NCBI RefSeq assembly: GCF_014378415.1
Contig: NZ_JACMNS010000106.1
Location: 1-36,922, forward strand
Direction of reading: 5' to 3'
Source of the DNA: Aquabacterium sp.
GTDB taxonomy: Bacteria; Pseudomonadota; Gammaproteobacteria; Burkholderiales; Burkholderiaceae_C
Length of the DNA stretch: 36,922 bases
The notes under the pieces were generated by a model. It had not been told where the DNA came from, did not search any database, and saw only the letters and a list, made by a program, of their open reading frames with translations. Position numbers and translations under genes: made by a program. Numbering within the stretch: position 1 is the first letter of the stretch; each line of letters begins with the position of its first letter. Positions 18,196 to 25,594 of this stretch are shown one piece after another.

Positions 18196-19300
18196 GTTCG
18201 TGGACACCGACACCAGCGCGATCGATCAACTGGCTCACCTGACCGCCCAGCGCGATCGTGAGCTGTTGGACGTGTCGTTGGCACAGAGCGTTCTGGAGCT
18301 GCTGGGCGCTTCCAGCGTCGGTGTTTACCGCGTTCTTGGCCAAGATTGCGCTGACCAGCACTGGCTGTGTTCCGGCCTCGCGCGGCGTGGTCGCTTGACC
18401 GCCAGCGATCCGCCCTGGCTCGACCCTGACACCATGCCCTTCCTGGAAGATTTGCCTGCCCGGGAAGAAGCCCTGGTCTCGCGCACGCTGGTGCAGCGCG
18501 CCTTGAACGAGGCCGAGGACGGCCTCTCCGAAGAGGGCGCCACCTGGTTGACGGTGCTGACCTTGCACGCCGAGCTGGGCCAATCCGGCGTGCTTGAAGT
18601 TCGTTCAGCCCAGGCCTTGCCCTTGCGCGATCTGCGCTCCATGCAGACCTTGTTGCGCGTGTTTGGCAATTTCCAGAATCTGTTGGAGTCGAGCCAGCGT
18701 GATTCGCTCACTGGTTTGCTCAACCGCCAGACTTTTGACGCTACTTTCCTCAAGGCCTCAAGGCCTCAAGGCCTCAAGGCCTCGATGCCGGTGAAGTTGA
18801 GCGGCGAAGACGCCGAAAGCGAAGCCGAGCGCCGTGGCTCGCAGACGAACACCTTCTGGCTGGGCGTCATCGACATCGACCACTTCAAGCTGGTCAACGA
18901 CCGCTTCGGCCATTTGATCGGCGATGAGGTGTTGGTGCTGGTGGCGCGGATCATGCGCCAGACCTTCCGCCACTACGACCGCCTGTTCCGCTTTGGCGGC
19001 GAAGAGTTCGTGGTGCTGCTGCGTGGCGGCACCGAAAAGCACGCCCTGCGCGTGTTCGAGCGCTTCCGCCAGAACATGCAGGCGTATGCGTTTGCGCAAG
19101 TGGGTCAGGTCACGGTCAGTTTGGGCTTCACCGGCGTTCACCCGCACGACACGCCCAGCGGGGCTTTTTCACGGGCGGACCAGGCTGTCTACCAAGCCAA
19201 GCACCAAGGCCGCAATCAAACCTTGTGCTTCGAAAATCTCATCAGTCAAGGCATCATTACTACCGAAGGCGACAAGGTCGGCAAGATCGAGTTGTTCTGA
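18182..19300 (+). CDS. Diguanylate cyclase with N-terminal GAF-like domain
   Basis: 372 residues starting at a GTG inside the end of chpA (14-bp overlap), so translation is probably coupled. Residues about 15-165 look like a GAF-type sensor fold but no ligand motif is clear. The GGDEF domain starts at DSLTGLLNRQTF (174-185), has the metal Asp in IDIDHFKLVNDRFGH, the catalytic GGEEF at 272-276 and an intact inhibitory site RxxD (RHYD, 263-266). It should make cyclic di-GMP from two GTP in the cytoplasm with product feedback. The stretch coding residues 190-201 consists of four 8-bp tandem repeats in the loop between the first helix and the DID strand. Its place after chpA ties pilus chemosensing to c-di-GMP. 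Confidence 0.92.
   Translation: MAAPEFVDTDTSAIDQLAHLTAQRDRELLDVSLAQSVLELLGASSVGVYRVLGQDCADQHWLCSGLARRGRLTASDPPWLDPDTMPFLEDLPAREEALVSRTLVQRALNEAEDGLSEEGATWLTVLTLHAELGQSGVLEVRSAQALPLRDLRSMQTLLRVFGNFQNLLESSQRDSLTGLLNRQTFDATFLKASRPQGLKASMPVKLSGEDAESEAERRGSQTNTFWLGVIDIDHFKLVNDRFGHLIGDEVLVLVARIMRQTFRHYDRLFRFGGEEFVVLLRGGTEKHALRVFERFRQNMQAYAFAQVGQVTVSLGFTGVHPHDTPSGAFSRADQAVYQAKHQGRNQTLCFENLISQGIITTEGDKVGKIELF
18750..18781 (+). repeat. Four perfect 8-bp tandem repeats inside the GGDEF gene
   Basis: The unit TCAAGGCC occurs four times head to tail, followed by a degenerate fifth copy (TCGATGCC, 18782-18789). The unit length is not a multiple of three, so gain or loss of one or two units shifts the reading frame within the catalytic domain, while three units keep it. 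The present count leaves the gene open. Such repeats are classic substrates for slipped-strand mispairing, although four copies is a modest number. Confidence 0.9.
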
Positions 19301-19309
19301 GCGCTTGGT

Positions 19310-20794
19310 TCAGCGTGGCTTCTCGCCGGTTTTGACCACCGCGTAGCGCTCCAAAGTTTCTGCCCGGGCTTCGTCGTGCTGAACGATCGGCGCAGGGTAG
19401 TCCACGGCATCGCCCAGGTCACCCAGCCAGGGCGCGTGGATGGCCTTGTCGCTCAAGTGGGCCAATTCGGGCACGTAGCGGCGGATGAACTTGCCGGCGC
19501 CATCGAACTTTTGGCTCTGGTTGATGGGGTTGAAGATGCGGAAATAGGGTTGCGCATCGCAGCCTGATGAGGCGGCCCATTGCCAGCCGCCGTTGTTAGC
19601 GGCGAGGTCAAAATCCAGCAGCTTCTCGGCAAAGTAGCGCTCGCCCCAGCGCCAGTCGATGCCCAAATCCTTGATCAAAAAGCTGGCCACGACCATGCGC
19701 AGGCGGTTGTGCATGTAGCCGGTCTGGTTGATCTGGCGCATGGCGGCGTCCACCAGCGGATAGCCTGTGCGCCCGCCGCACCAGGCAGCAAAGCGCGCTT
19801 CAGCTTTGGCGCCGCTCACCCATTTGATCTTGTCGTACTCGCGCTTGAAGCTGTGGCCGATCACATGGGGGTGGTGGTGCATGACCTGGTGGTAAAAATC
19901 GCGCCAGATCAGCTCGGACAGCCAGGTCTGCGCACCGACGGAGCCGACCTTGCTGCGGTCCCAGGCCAGTTTGGCCAGCAGGCGGATCGACACCGTGCCA
20001 AAGCGCAGGTGGGTCGACAGGTAACTGGGGCCCTTCACGCCGGGAAAGTCGCGGGTGTCGCGGTAGTGGTCCATGCGCGCCAGAAAATCATCCAGCAAGG
20101 CTTGGGCGCCGCTCATGCCGGTGGGCACTTTCAAGGTGTCGGTGGCCTCGAAGCCCAACTCACCCAGGCTGAGCCTGCGCGAGCCATCGGCCGCCTTCAT
20201 CCCCACGTGGGCGGGAATGGCCGCCAGGTGCTGGGCATGGGCCGTCACCGGGTAGGCCTTGACGTAGAACTCGTCGATCTTCTTCAGCCAGTTGTTTTTG
20301 TAGGGCGTGAAGACGCCGTAGGGCGTGTCGTTGCCGGTCAGGATCTCGTTGCGTTCGAAAATCACGTGGTCTTTGGAGGTGAACAGCGCCGCGCCCACAT
20401 CGCTCAGCTTGCCCCGCACTTTGGCGTCACGCACCAAGGCGGCCGGCTCGTCATCGTGGTTGGCGAACACCGCCTGAACCCCCAGTTGCTGGGCCAGGCG
20501 GGGGATTTCCGTGAGCGCGCTGCCGTGCAAAACGATCAAACCCGCATCCTGAGCGTGGGGTGCCTCCCGCTCCAAGGCCAATTGGCGCAAGGCCTCGTCC
20601 AGCTCGACCAGGCTGTCGCGGATGAACACCACCCGGCGATCCGCGCGCGGCAGGGGGTCCAGGATGTCGGTGTCGAACACGAACGCGCACCACACGCGCC
20701 TGGCCTGTTTCAAGGCGTAATGCAGGGCGGCGTGGTCGGTGCTGCGCAGATCACGGCGGAACCAAACCAGGGCGGAATCAAACTGGGTGTTCAT
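19310..20794 (-). CDS. phrB: Deoxyribodipyrimidine (cyclobutane pyrimidine dimer) photolyase
   Basis: 494 residues from the ATG at 20794; an upstream in-frame ATG would overlap yqgE and lacks family residues. ALVWFRRDLRSTDHAAL is the photolyase antenna-domain start, and the FAD domain shows SELIWRDFYHQV, the block TGYPLVDAAMRQINQTGYMHNR and WRWGERYFAEKLLDFDLAANNGGWQWAASSG-type residues (only the pieces WRWGERYF and NNGGWQWA are quoted as seen). It uses blue light and FADH- to split UV-induced dimers. The gene is convergent with the diguanylate cyclase (9-bp gap, no room for a terminator) and divergent from yqgE with only 20 bp between start codons, so the two promoters must overlap coding sequence. 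Confidence 0.95.
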   Translation of the reverse strand: MNTQFDSALVWFRRDLRSTDHAALHYALKQARRVWCAFVFDTDILDPLPRADRRVVFIRDSLVELDEALRQLALEREAPHAQDAGLIVLHGSALTEIPRLAQQLGVQAVFANHDDEPAALVRDAKVRGKLSDVGAALFTSKDHVIFERNEILTGNDTPYGVFTPYKNNWLKKIDEFYVKAYPVTAHAQHLAAIPAHVGMKAADGSRRLSLGELGFEATDTLKVPTGMSGAQALLDDFLARMDHYRDTRDFPGVKGPSYLSTHLRFGTVSIRLLAKLAWDRSKVGSVGAQTWLSELIWRDFYHQVMHHHPHVIGHSFKREYDKIKWVSGAKAEARFAAWCGGRTGYPLVDAAMRQINQTGYMHNRLRMVVASFLIKDLGIDWRWGERYFAEKLLDFDLAANNGGWQWAASSGCDAQPYFRIFNPINQSQKFDGAGKFIRRYVPELAHLSDKAIHAPWLGDLGDAVDYPAPIVQHDEARAETLERYAVVKTGEKPR

Positions 20795-20802
20795 GTGGGG
20801 TC

Positions 20803-20808
20803 TAAAAT
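20803..20808 (+). promoter_or_regulatory. Candidate -10 box for a leaderless yqgE transcript
   Basis: TAAAAT ends 6 bp before the yqgE ATG (20815), so the expected transcript start is on or next to the A of the start codon. No Shine-Dalgarno sequence fits in this space and no good -35 is visible. The box lies inside the 20-bp gap between divergent yqgE and phrB. The same 6-bp spacing occurs at ftsK and the native rarA. Confidence 0.5.
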
Positions 20809-20814
20809 CATGGC

Positions 20815-21399
20815 ATGTCTGAAGGCGCACCCTCTATCGATCTGAGCAACCAGTTCCTCATTGCCATGCCCGGTATGACCGATGGCAACTTTGCGGGCGC
20901 GGTTGTATACCTCTGTGAACACACTGAAAACGGGGCTTTGGGCCTCGTCATCAACCGTCCAATCGACATTAATCTGCGAAATCTGTTTGAAAAAGTGGAT
21001 CTCAGCCTGGACCGCGAGGACCTGGCGCACCGGCCAGTCTACTTCGGCGGTCCGGTGCAAACCGAGCGTGGCTTCGTCCTGCACGACAGCCTGGACGCCG
21101 AGGGCGGCCATTACAGCTCCACCCTGAGGATCCCGGGCGGCCTGGAAATGACCACCTCGCGCGATGTTCTGGAGGCCTTGTCCAACGGGGCAGGGCCCAG
21201 CCGCGTGTTCATCACCCTGGGCTACTCGGGCTGGGGCGCAGGACAACTGGAGGATGAACTGGGCCGCAATGGCTGGCTCAACGTCAACGCCGAGCCTTCC
21301 GTCATCTTCGACACGCCGGTGGAAGAGCGCTACGACAGGGCCCTCGCGCTGCTGGGCATCGACCGCAGCATGCTCACCTCCGAGGCCGGACACGGATGA
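20815..21399 (+). CDS. yqgE: YqgE/AlgH family protein (DUF179)
   Basis: A 194-residue soluble protein with the family landmarks NQFLIAMPGMTDGNFAGAVVYLCEH at the start (seen as FLIAMPGM and VVYLCEH), ENGALGLVINRP, VYFGGPVQTERGFVLH and LGYSGWGAGQLEDEL. The family has a known fold but no settled biochemical function; its genes very often precede ruvX, as here. It probably starts the yqgE-ruvX-pyrR-pyrB-pyrC' transcript. The stop overlaps the ruvX start as ATGA. Confidence 0.93.
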   Translation: MSEGAPSIDLSNQFLIAMPGMTDGNFAGAVVYLCEHTENGALGLVINRPIDINLRNLFEKVDLSLDREDLAHRPVYFGGPVQTERGFVLHDSLDAEGGHYSSTLRIPGGLEMTTSRDVLEALSNGAGPSRVFITLGYSGWGAGQLEDELGRNGWLNVNAEPSVIFDTPVEERYDRALALLGIDRSMLTSEAGHG

Positions 21400-21797
21400 G
21401 CGTGGCCGTTCAAAGCTACCTGGCCTTTGACTACGGCCTCAAACGGGTGGGTGTGGCCAGCGGTAACACTTTGCTGCGTCAGGCTCAGCCCTTGCGCACC
21501 ATCGCGGCCGATGGCGATGCGCGCTTTGCCCAGATCGATGGTCTGATCAAGGAATGGCAACCAGATGCCCTGGTGGTCGGCGTGCCTTTTCACCCAGACG
21601 GCGCCGAGCACGAAAACACCCTGCGCGCGCGCCGCTTTGCCCGCCAGTTGCAGGGGCGCTTCAAGTTGCCGGTGCACGAGGTGGACGAGCGCTATTCCAC
21701 CACCGAGGCCCACGCCGATGGCGCCCGTGACCTTGACGCCGCTTCCGCCGCCATCCTGCTGCAGCAGTTTTTCAACGAACACCCCGAGGAGGCCTGA
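21396..21797 (+). CDS. ruvX: RuvX/YqgF RNase H-fold nuclease (pre-16S rRNA processing)
   Basis: A 133-residue protein with the three acidic positions of the family: Asp12 in LAFDYGLKRVGVA, VDERYSTTEA at 96-105, and Asp114 in DLDAASAAILLQQF. YqgF/RuvX matures the 5' end of 16S rRNA and is also described as a Holliday-junction resolvase-like nuclease. It overlaps yqgE by 4 bp, and its TGA is immediately followed by the pyrR GTG, so coupling along the operon is likely. Confidence 0.93.
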   Translation: MSVAVQSYLAFDYGLKRVGVASGNTLLRQAQPLRTIAADGDARFAQIDGLIKEWQPDALVVGVPFHPDGAEHENTLRARRFARQLQGRFKLPVHEVDERYSTTEAHADGARDLDAASAAILLQQFFNEHPEEA

Positions 21798-22313
21798 GTG
21801 AGCGAACAGCAACACACCCTGCACCTGGACGCCGAGGCGCTTTATGCCAATCTGCTGGCCGGCGTGCGGCGCATCGTCACGCCCGATACCGCACTGGTCG
21901 GCATCTGGTCGGGCGGCGCCTGGCTGGCCGAGCGCCTGAGCCAGGATCTGGGCCGCACCGAGCCTCACGGTGTCATCTCTTCCGCCCTGCACCGTGACGA
22001 TTTCGGCTCGCGCGGGATGGCCGCCACCACCGACGCCACGCACCTGCCGTTCTCCGTCGAAGGCCGGAATATCCTGCTGATCGACGACGTGCTCTACACC
22101 GGCCGCACCATCCGCGCCGTCATCAACGAGATGTTCGATTTCGGCCGCCCCGCCAGCGTCACCCTGGCGGTGCTGGTTGATCGCGGCGGACGCGAATTGC
22201 CCGTCGAGCCCGCCCTGTCCGCCGCCCGCATCACCTTGCCGGCGGACCAGCGCGTGTCCCTGGTCCGCGCCGACGACGGACGTTTCCAGTTCCATTTCGA
22301 GAGGGTCGAATGA
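21798..22313 (+). CDS. pyrR: PyrR-type phosphoribosyltransferase / pyrimidine regulator
   Basis: A 171-residue type I phosphoribosyltransferase. The PRPP loop [16 protein letters not shown] lies at 92-107 and [13 protein letters not shown] supplies the pyrophosphate loop. In Bacillus PyrR binds pyr mRNA in response to UMP and has uracil phosphoribosyltransferase activity; in proteobacteria the regulatory role is less clear. GTG start directly adjacent to the ruvX stop, and ATGA overlap with pyrB. I see no obvious PyrR-type attenuator before pyrB, since there is no intergenic leader, so an enzymatic or other role is more likely here. Confidence 0.92.
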   Translation: MSEQQHTLHLDAEALYANLLAGVRRIVTPDTALVGIWSGGAWLAERLSQDLGRTEPHGVISSALHRDDFGSRGMAATTDATHLPFSVEGRNILLIDDVLYTGRTIRAVINEMFDFGRPASVTLAVLVDRGGRELPVEPALSAARITLPADQRVSLVRADDGRFQFHFERVE

Positions 22314-23281
22314 CGACCGCCAAGCTCCAGCGCAATCCCCAGCTCAACGGCCACGGCGAGCTGATCCACCTGCTGTCCACCGAAGGCCTGCCCAAGGCCG
22401 TGATCCACAAGATCCTGGACACGGCCGAGACGTTTTTGAGCGTCAACGACCGCGAGGTCAAGAAGGTGCCGCTGCTGCGCGGCAAGAGCGTGTTCAACCT
22501 GTTCTTCGAGAACAGCACCCGCACGCGCACCACCTTCGAGATCGCGGCCAAGCGCCTCAGCGCCGACGTGATCAACCTGGACATTGCGCGCTCATCGGCC
22601 TCGAAAGGCGAAAGCCTGCTCGACACCATCGCCAACCTCAGCGCCATGCACGCCGACATGTTCGTGGTGCGCCATGCTGAGTCCGGTGCGCCCTACCTGA
22701 TCGCCCAACATGTGGCCCCGCACGTGCACGTGGTCAATGCCGGCGATGGCCGCCACGCGCACCCCACGCAGGCCTTGCTGGACATGTTCACCATCCGGCA
22801 CTACAAAAAAGACTTCAGCAACCTCACGGTGGCCATCGTGGGCGACATCGTGCACTCGCGCGTGGCCAGATCCAACATCCACGCGCTGACCACCCTGGGC
22901 GTGCCCGAAGTGCGCGTGGTTGGCCCCCGTACCCTGGTGCCGGGTGATCTTCGCGAGATGGGCGTGCGCGTCTGCCACGACATGGTCGAAGGCATCAAGG
23001 ACGCTGACGTCATCATCATGCTGCGCCTGCAGAACGAGCGCATGTCGGGCGGCATGCTGCCCAGCGCCGGCGAGTTCTTCAAAGAGTTCGGCCTGACCGA
23101 AGAAAAGCTGGCCCACGCCAAGCCTGACGCCATCGTCATGCACCCCGGTCCCATCAACCGCGGCGTCGAGATCGACTCCGCCGTGGCCGATGGCAAGCAA
23201 AGCGTCATCCTGCCCCAGGTCACTTTCGGCATCGCGGTGCGCATGGCCGTGATGTCCATCATCGCCGGCAACGAAGCATGA
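22310..23281 (+). CDS. pyrB: Aspartate carbamoyltransferase catalytic subunit
   Basis: 323 residues. The carbamoyl-phosphate motif [12 protein letters not shown] (STRTR at 69-73), SSASKGES with the active-site Lys99, HPTQALLDM (HPTQ at 151-154), the 240s-type loop LRLQNERM and the end [11 protein letters not shown] are all present. It condenses carbamoyl phosphate with aspartate, the committed step of UMP synthesis. No pyrI regulatory subunit gene is nearby. The next gene is a metal-site-deficient dihydroorotase homologue overlapping by 4 bp, which fits the Pseudomonas-type PyrB-PyrC' dodecamer. The protein has a roughly 15-residue N-terminal extension, usual for that class. Confidence 0.97.
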   Translation: MTTAKLQRNPQLNGHGELIHLLSTEGLPKAVIHKILDTAETFLSVNDREVKKVPLLRGKSVFNLFFENSTRTRTTFEIAAKRLSADVINLDIARSSASKGESLLDTIANLSAMHADMFVVRHAESGAPYLIAQHVAPHVHVVNAGDGRHAHPTQALLDMFTIRHYKKDFSNLTVAIVGDIVHSRVARSNIHALTTLGVPEVRVVGPRTLVPGDLREMGVRVCHDMVEGIKDADVIIMLRLQNERMSGGMLPSAGEFFKEFGLTEEKLAHAKPDAIVMHPGPINRGVEIDSAVADGKQSVILPQVTFGIAVRMAVMSIIAGNEA

Positions 23282-24603
23282 AAATCCTCATCAAGAACGG
23301 CCGCCTGGTCGACCCCGCTTCCGGCCTCGATCAGATCGGCGACTTGGCCATCATGGGCGGCCGCATCACCGCCCTCGGCGACGCCAAACCTGACTTCACG
23401 CCCGACCGCACCATCGATGCCACCGGCCTGATCGTCGCCCCCGGCCTGGTTGACCTGGCCGTGCGACTGCGCGAACCCGGCCACGAACACGAAGGCATGC
23501 TCGAATCCGAGCTGGCCGCCGCCGCTGCTGGCGGTGTGACCAGCGTGGTCTGCCTGCCTGACACCGACCCGACGCTGGACGAGCCCGGCCTGGTCGAGAT
23601 GCTCAAGTTCCGTGCTCGTAAGCTCAGCCGCTGCCGCCTGTTCCCCTTGGGCGCGCTCACGCGTGGCCTGAAAGGCGAAAACCTCACTGAGATGGCCGAG
23701 CTGCACGAGGCCGGCTGCGTGGGCTTCTCGCAAGCCGAAGTGCCCGTGCGCGACACCCAGGTGCTGCAACGTGCCCTGCAATACGCCGCCACCTTTGGCT
23801 ACACCGTCTGGCTGCGCCCCCAAGACGCCTGGCTGGGCAAGGGCGTGGCCGCCAGCGGCCCGGTCGCCACCCGCTTGGGATTGTCCGGCGTGCCGACCAT
23901 CGCAGAAACCATCGCCCTGCACACCATCATCGAATTGGTGCGTGCCACCGGCGCCCGGGTTCACCTGTGCCGAATCTCCAGCGCTGCTGGCGTCGACCTG
24001 GTCCGCCAGGCCAAGGCCCAAAACCTGCCCATCACCGCCGACGTCAGCATCAACTCCCTGCTGCTGATCGACGTGGACATCGGCTACTTCAACCCTGCCA
24101 TGCGCCTGAACCCGCCCCTGCGCCAGGGCCGCGACCGCGCCGCCCTGCAGGCCGGGCTGGCCGATGGCACGCTCGATGCCCTGGTCTCCGACCACACCCC
24201 CGTCAGCGAAGACGAAAAAACCTTGCCTTTTGGCGAAGCGGAACCCGGCGCCACCGGCCTGGAGCTGTTGTTGAGCCTGGCCTTGAAATGGGCCGGCGCC
24301 GACCACGACGAACCCGCTAACCCTGCGCGCTTGCGCCAAGCCTTGTCGGTCGTCACCTGCGGCCCCGTCAAGGTTTTGGGCGATGCTTTGGGTTCGTTGT
24401 CCTCCAGCGCCGGGCGACTGGTGCAGGGCGGCGTGGCCGATGTCTGCATTTTCGACCCCAGCGTTCGCTGGCGAGCCGAGTCCGGCGCTTTGACCAGCCA
24501 GGGCAAGCACACGCCTTTCGCCTTCCAGGTGTCTGGCACCGACCTGCCAGGCCGTGTCCGCGTGACCCTGGTGGCCGGACAAGTTGCTCACGAAGTTGCT
24601 TGA
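23278..24603 (+). CDS. pyrC': Inactive dihydroorotase homologue PyrC' (ATCase partner)
   Basis: 441 residues with the amidohydrolase/dihydroorotase fold: [13 protein letters not shown] at the start, [20 protein letters not shown] at 54-73, and [12 protein letters not shown] near the end. The metal motif D-x-H-V-H-L-R is here D-L-A-V-R-L-R: both zinc histidines (positions 61 and 63) are Ala and Arg. Other metal-ligand segments are altered too, for example WLRPQD. From the Pseudomonas pyrBC' system this is a non-catalytic subunit needed to assemble active aspartate carbamoyltransferase. A working dihydroorotase must be encoded elsewhere. ATGA overlap with pyrB; the stop is 3 bp before the next gene. 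Confidence 0.9.
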   Translation: MKILIKNGRLVDPASGLDQIGDLAIMGGRITALGDAKPDFTPDRTIDATGLIVAPGLVDLAVRLREPGHEHEGMLESELAAAAAGGVTSVVCLPDTDPTLDEPGLVEMLKFRARKLSRCRLFPLGALTRGLKGENLTEMAELHEAGCVGFSQAEVPVRDTQVLQRALQYAATFGYTVWLRPQDAWLGKGVAASGPVATRLGLSGVPTIAETIALHTIIELVRATGARVHLCRISSAAGVDLVRQAKAQNLPITADVSINSLLLIDVDIGYFNPAMRLNPPLRQGRDRAALQAGLADGTLDALVSDHTPVSEDEKTLPFGEAEPGATGLELLLSLALKWAGADHDEPANPARLRQALSVVTCGPVKVLGDALGSLSSSAGRLVQGGVADVCIFDPSVRWRAESGALTSQGKHTPFAFQVSGTDLPGRVRVTLVAGQVAHEVA

Positions 24604-24606
24604 GCC

Positions 24607-25389
24607 GTGTCTGACAAAGCCCTTGCCATGGCATCGCCCATGAGCCGTGCCTGGTCAACCTGGGTGCTCGGCCCCTGGCGCCTGTTCAACATCGTCGTGC
24701 ACATCGTGCGCGGCTTGTGGCTGGCCCGTATCGGCTACGTGGATCGACCTGTTGGCGAACGTGACGAGACGGTGCGCTGCTGGTCGCAGCAATTGCTCAA
24801 AGCATTGGGCGTCACCTTGGTCGTGAGGGGGCATCCCCGCCCAGGCGCCAAGTTGGTGGTGTCCAACCACGTGTCGTGGCTGGACATCGTGGCGATCAAC
24901 TCAGTCGTGCCCTCACGTTTCGTCTCCAAAGCCGAAGTGGCCGCGTGGCCGGTCGTGGGCTACATGGTGACCGCTGCCGGCGCCCTGTACCTGCAACGCG
25001 AGCGCCGCCGCGATGCCATGCGCGTGCTGGGTTTGATGTCCGACGCCCTGCGAGAGGGCTACACCGTGGCGGTTTTTCCGGAAGGCACCACCGGCGATGG
25101 GCACCAGCTCCTGCATTTCCACGCCAACATGCTGCAATCGGCCATTGATGCCAAAGAGCCGGTCCAGCCACTGGCCCTGCGCTACAGCGACGAGGCACAC
25201 GACATCAGTCCTGCGGCGGCCTATGTGGGCGACACCACCCTTTGGCAATCCCTGTGGGGTGTGATCACCGCCCGGCAACTGACCGTGCAAGTGACGGTGA
25301 TGCCCCTGCAGGCAGTGGACCATGCCGACCGCCGTGCCCTGGCGGAGCTGCTGAGCACGCAAATTGCCGATTGTCTTGATCGGAATTGA
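24607..25389 (+). CDS. plsC: 1-acyl-sn-glycerol-3-phosphate acyltransferase (PlsC family)
   Basis: 260 residues from a GTG 3 bp after the pyrC' stop. Hydrophobic N-terminal segments at about 18-42 suggest inner-membrane anchoring. The catalytic NHVSWLD is at 87-93 and FPEGTT at 157-162, with SKAEVAAWPVVGYM and AGALYLQRERRRDA between them, the usual order for PlsC. It would acylate lysophosphatidate to phosphatidate. It is distinct from the acyltransferase at 244-1032 and, by its setting at the end of a housekeeping operon, is the better candidate for the cell's ordinary PlsC. Confidence 0.88.
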   Translation: MSDKALAMASPMSRAWSTWVLGPWRLFNIVVHIVRGLWLARIGYVDRPVGERDETVRCWSQQLLKALGVTLVVRGHPRPGAKLVVSNHVSWLDIVAINSVVPSRFVSKAEVAAWPVVGYMVTAAGALYLQRERRRDAMRVLGLMSDALREGYTVAVFPEGTTGDGHQLLHFHANMLQSAIDAKEPVQPLALRYSDEAHDISPAAAYVGDTTLWQSLWGVITARQLTVQVTVMPLQAVDHADRRALAELLSTQIADCLDRN

Positions 25390-25485
25390 GCGCATCGGCG
25401 CCAGTTTTTCTGGCCGTCAAGCCGCGTGCGTTGCAAACAAACTGGGTGGCTGTGGAAAAAGCCGCAAGGCTTGGGCTCGCACAAA

Positions 25486-25519
25486 GGGTTGTCACGCTGC
25501 TTCGTGAGCGCCGCAACCC
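25486..25519. repeat. Nested inverted repeat upstream of the desaturase gene
   Basis: Outer arms GGGTTG and CAACCC enclose an inner hairpin TCACG-CTGCTT-CGTGA with a 6-nt bulge. It lies in the 205-bp space between plsC and the desaturase, 44 bp before the putative -10 box. It lacks a T-run, so it is a poor intrinsic terminator. It could be an operator or an mRNA 3'-end structure. The rest of this gap shows nothing recognisable except the -10 box. Confidence 0.35.
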
Positions 25520-25562
25520 CTATTGTTTCTACACGAGGGCGCGCCATCTACTGTGAGCCACC

Positions 25563-25568
25563 TACAAT
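25563..25568 (+). promoter_or_regulatory. Candidate -10 box for the fatty-acid desaturase gene
   Basis: TACAAT lies 26 bp before the ATG at 25595, and AAAGG is 6 nt before the start codon. No recognisable -35 element is present at 16-18 bp, which suggests an activator-dependent promoter. This is inference. Confidence 0.4.
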
Positions 25569-25594
25569 GGCTGGTTCCGCTCGAAAGGTTTTGA

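Noticed and set aside
14809..18213. A very long open frame (over 1100 codons) antisense to chpA.
   Set aside because: It is rich in His, Gln, Arg and Gly, as expected from the complement of a GC-rich gene read in the matching frame. It has no recognisable domain, while the plus strand encodes a clear kinase.
18750..18789. A CRISPR-like array.
   Set aside because: The repeats are 8 bp, directly adjacent, without spacers, and inside a coding gene.
21780..22320. A PyrR-dependent attenuator before pyrB.
   Set aside because: pyrR and pyrB overlap by 4 bp and there is no leader or terminator structure between them.
22801..24591. A 596-codon open frame antisense to pyrB/pyrC'.
   Set aside because: Shadow of two well-identified genes. 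No motif; typical Gln/Gly/His bias.
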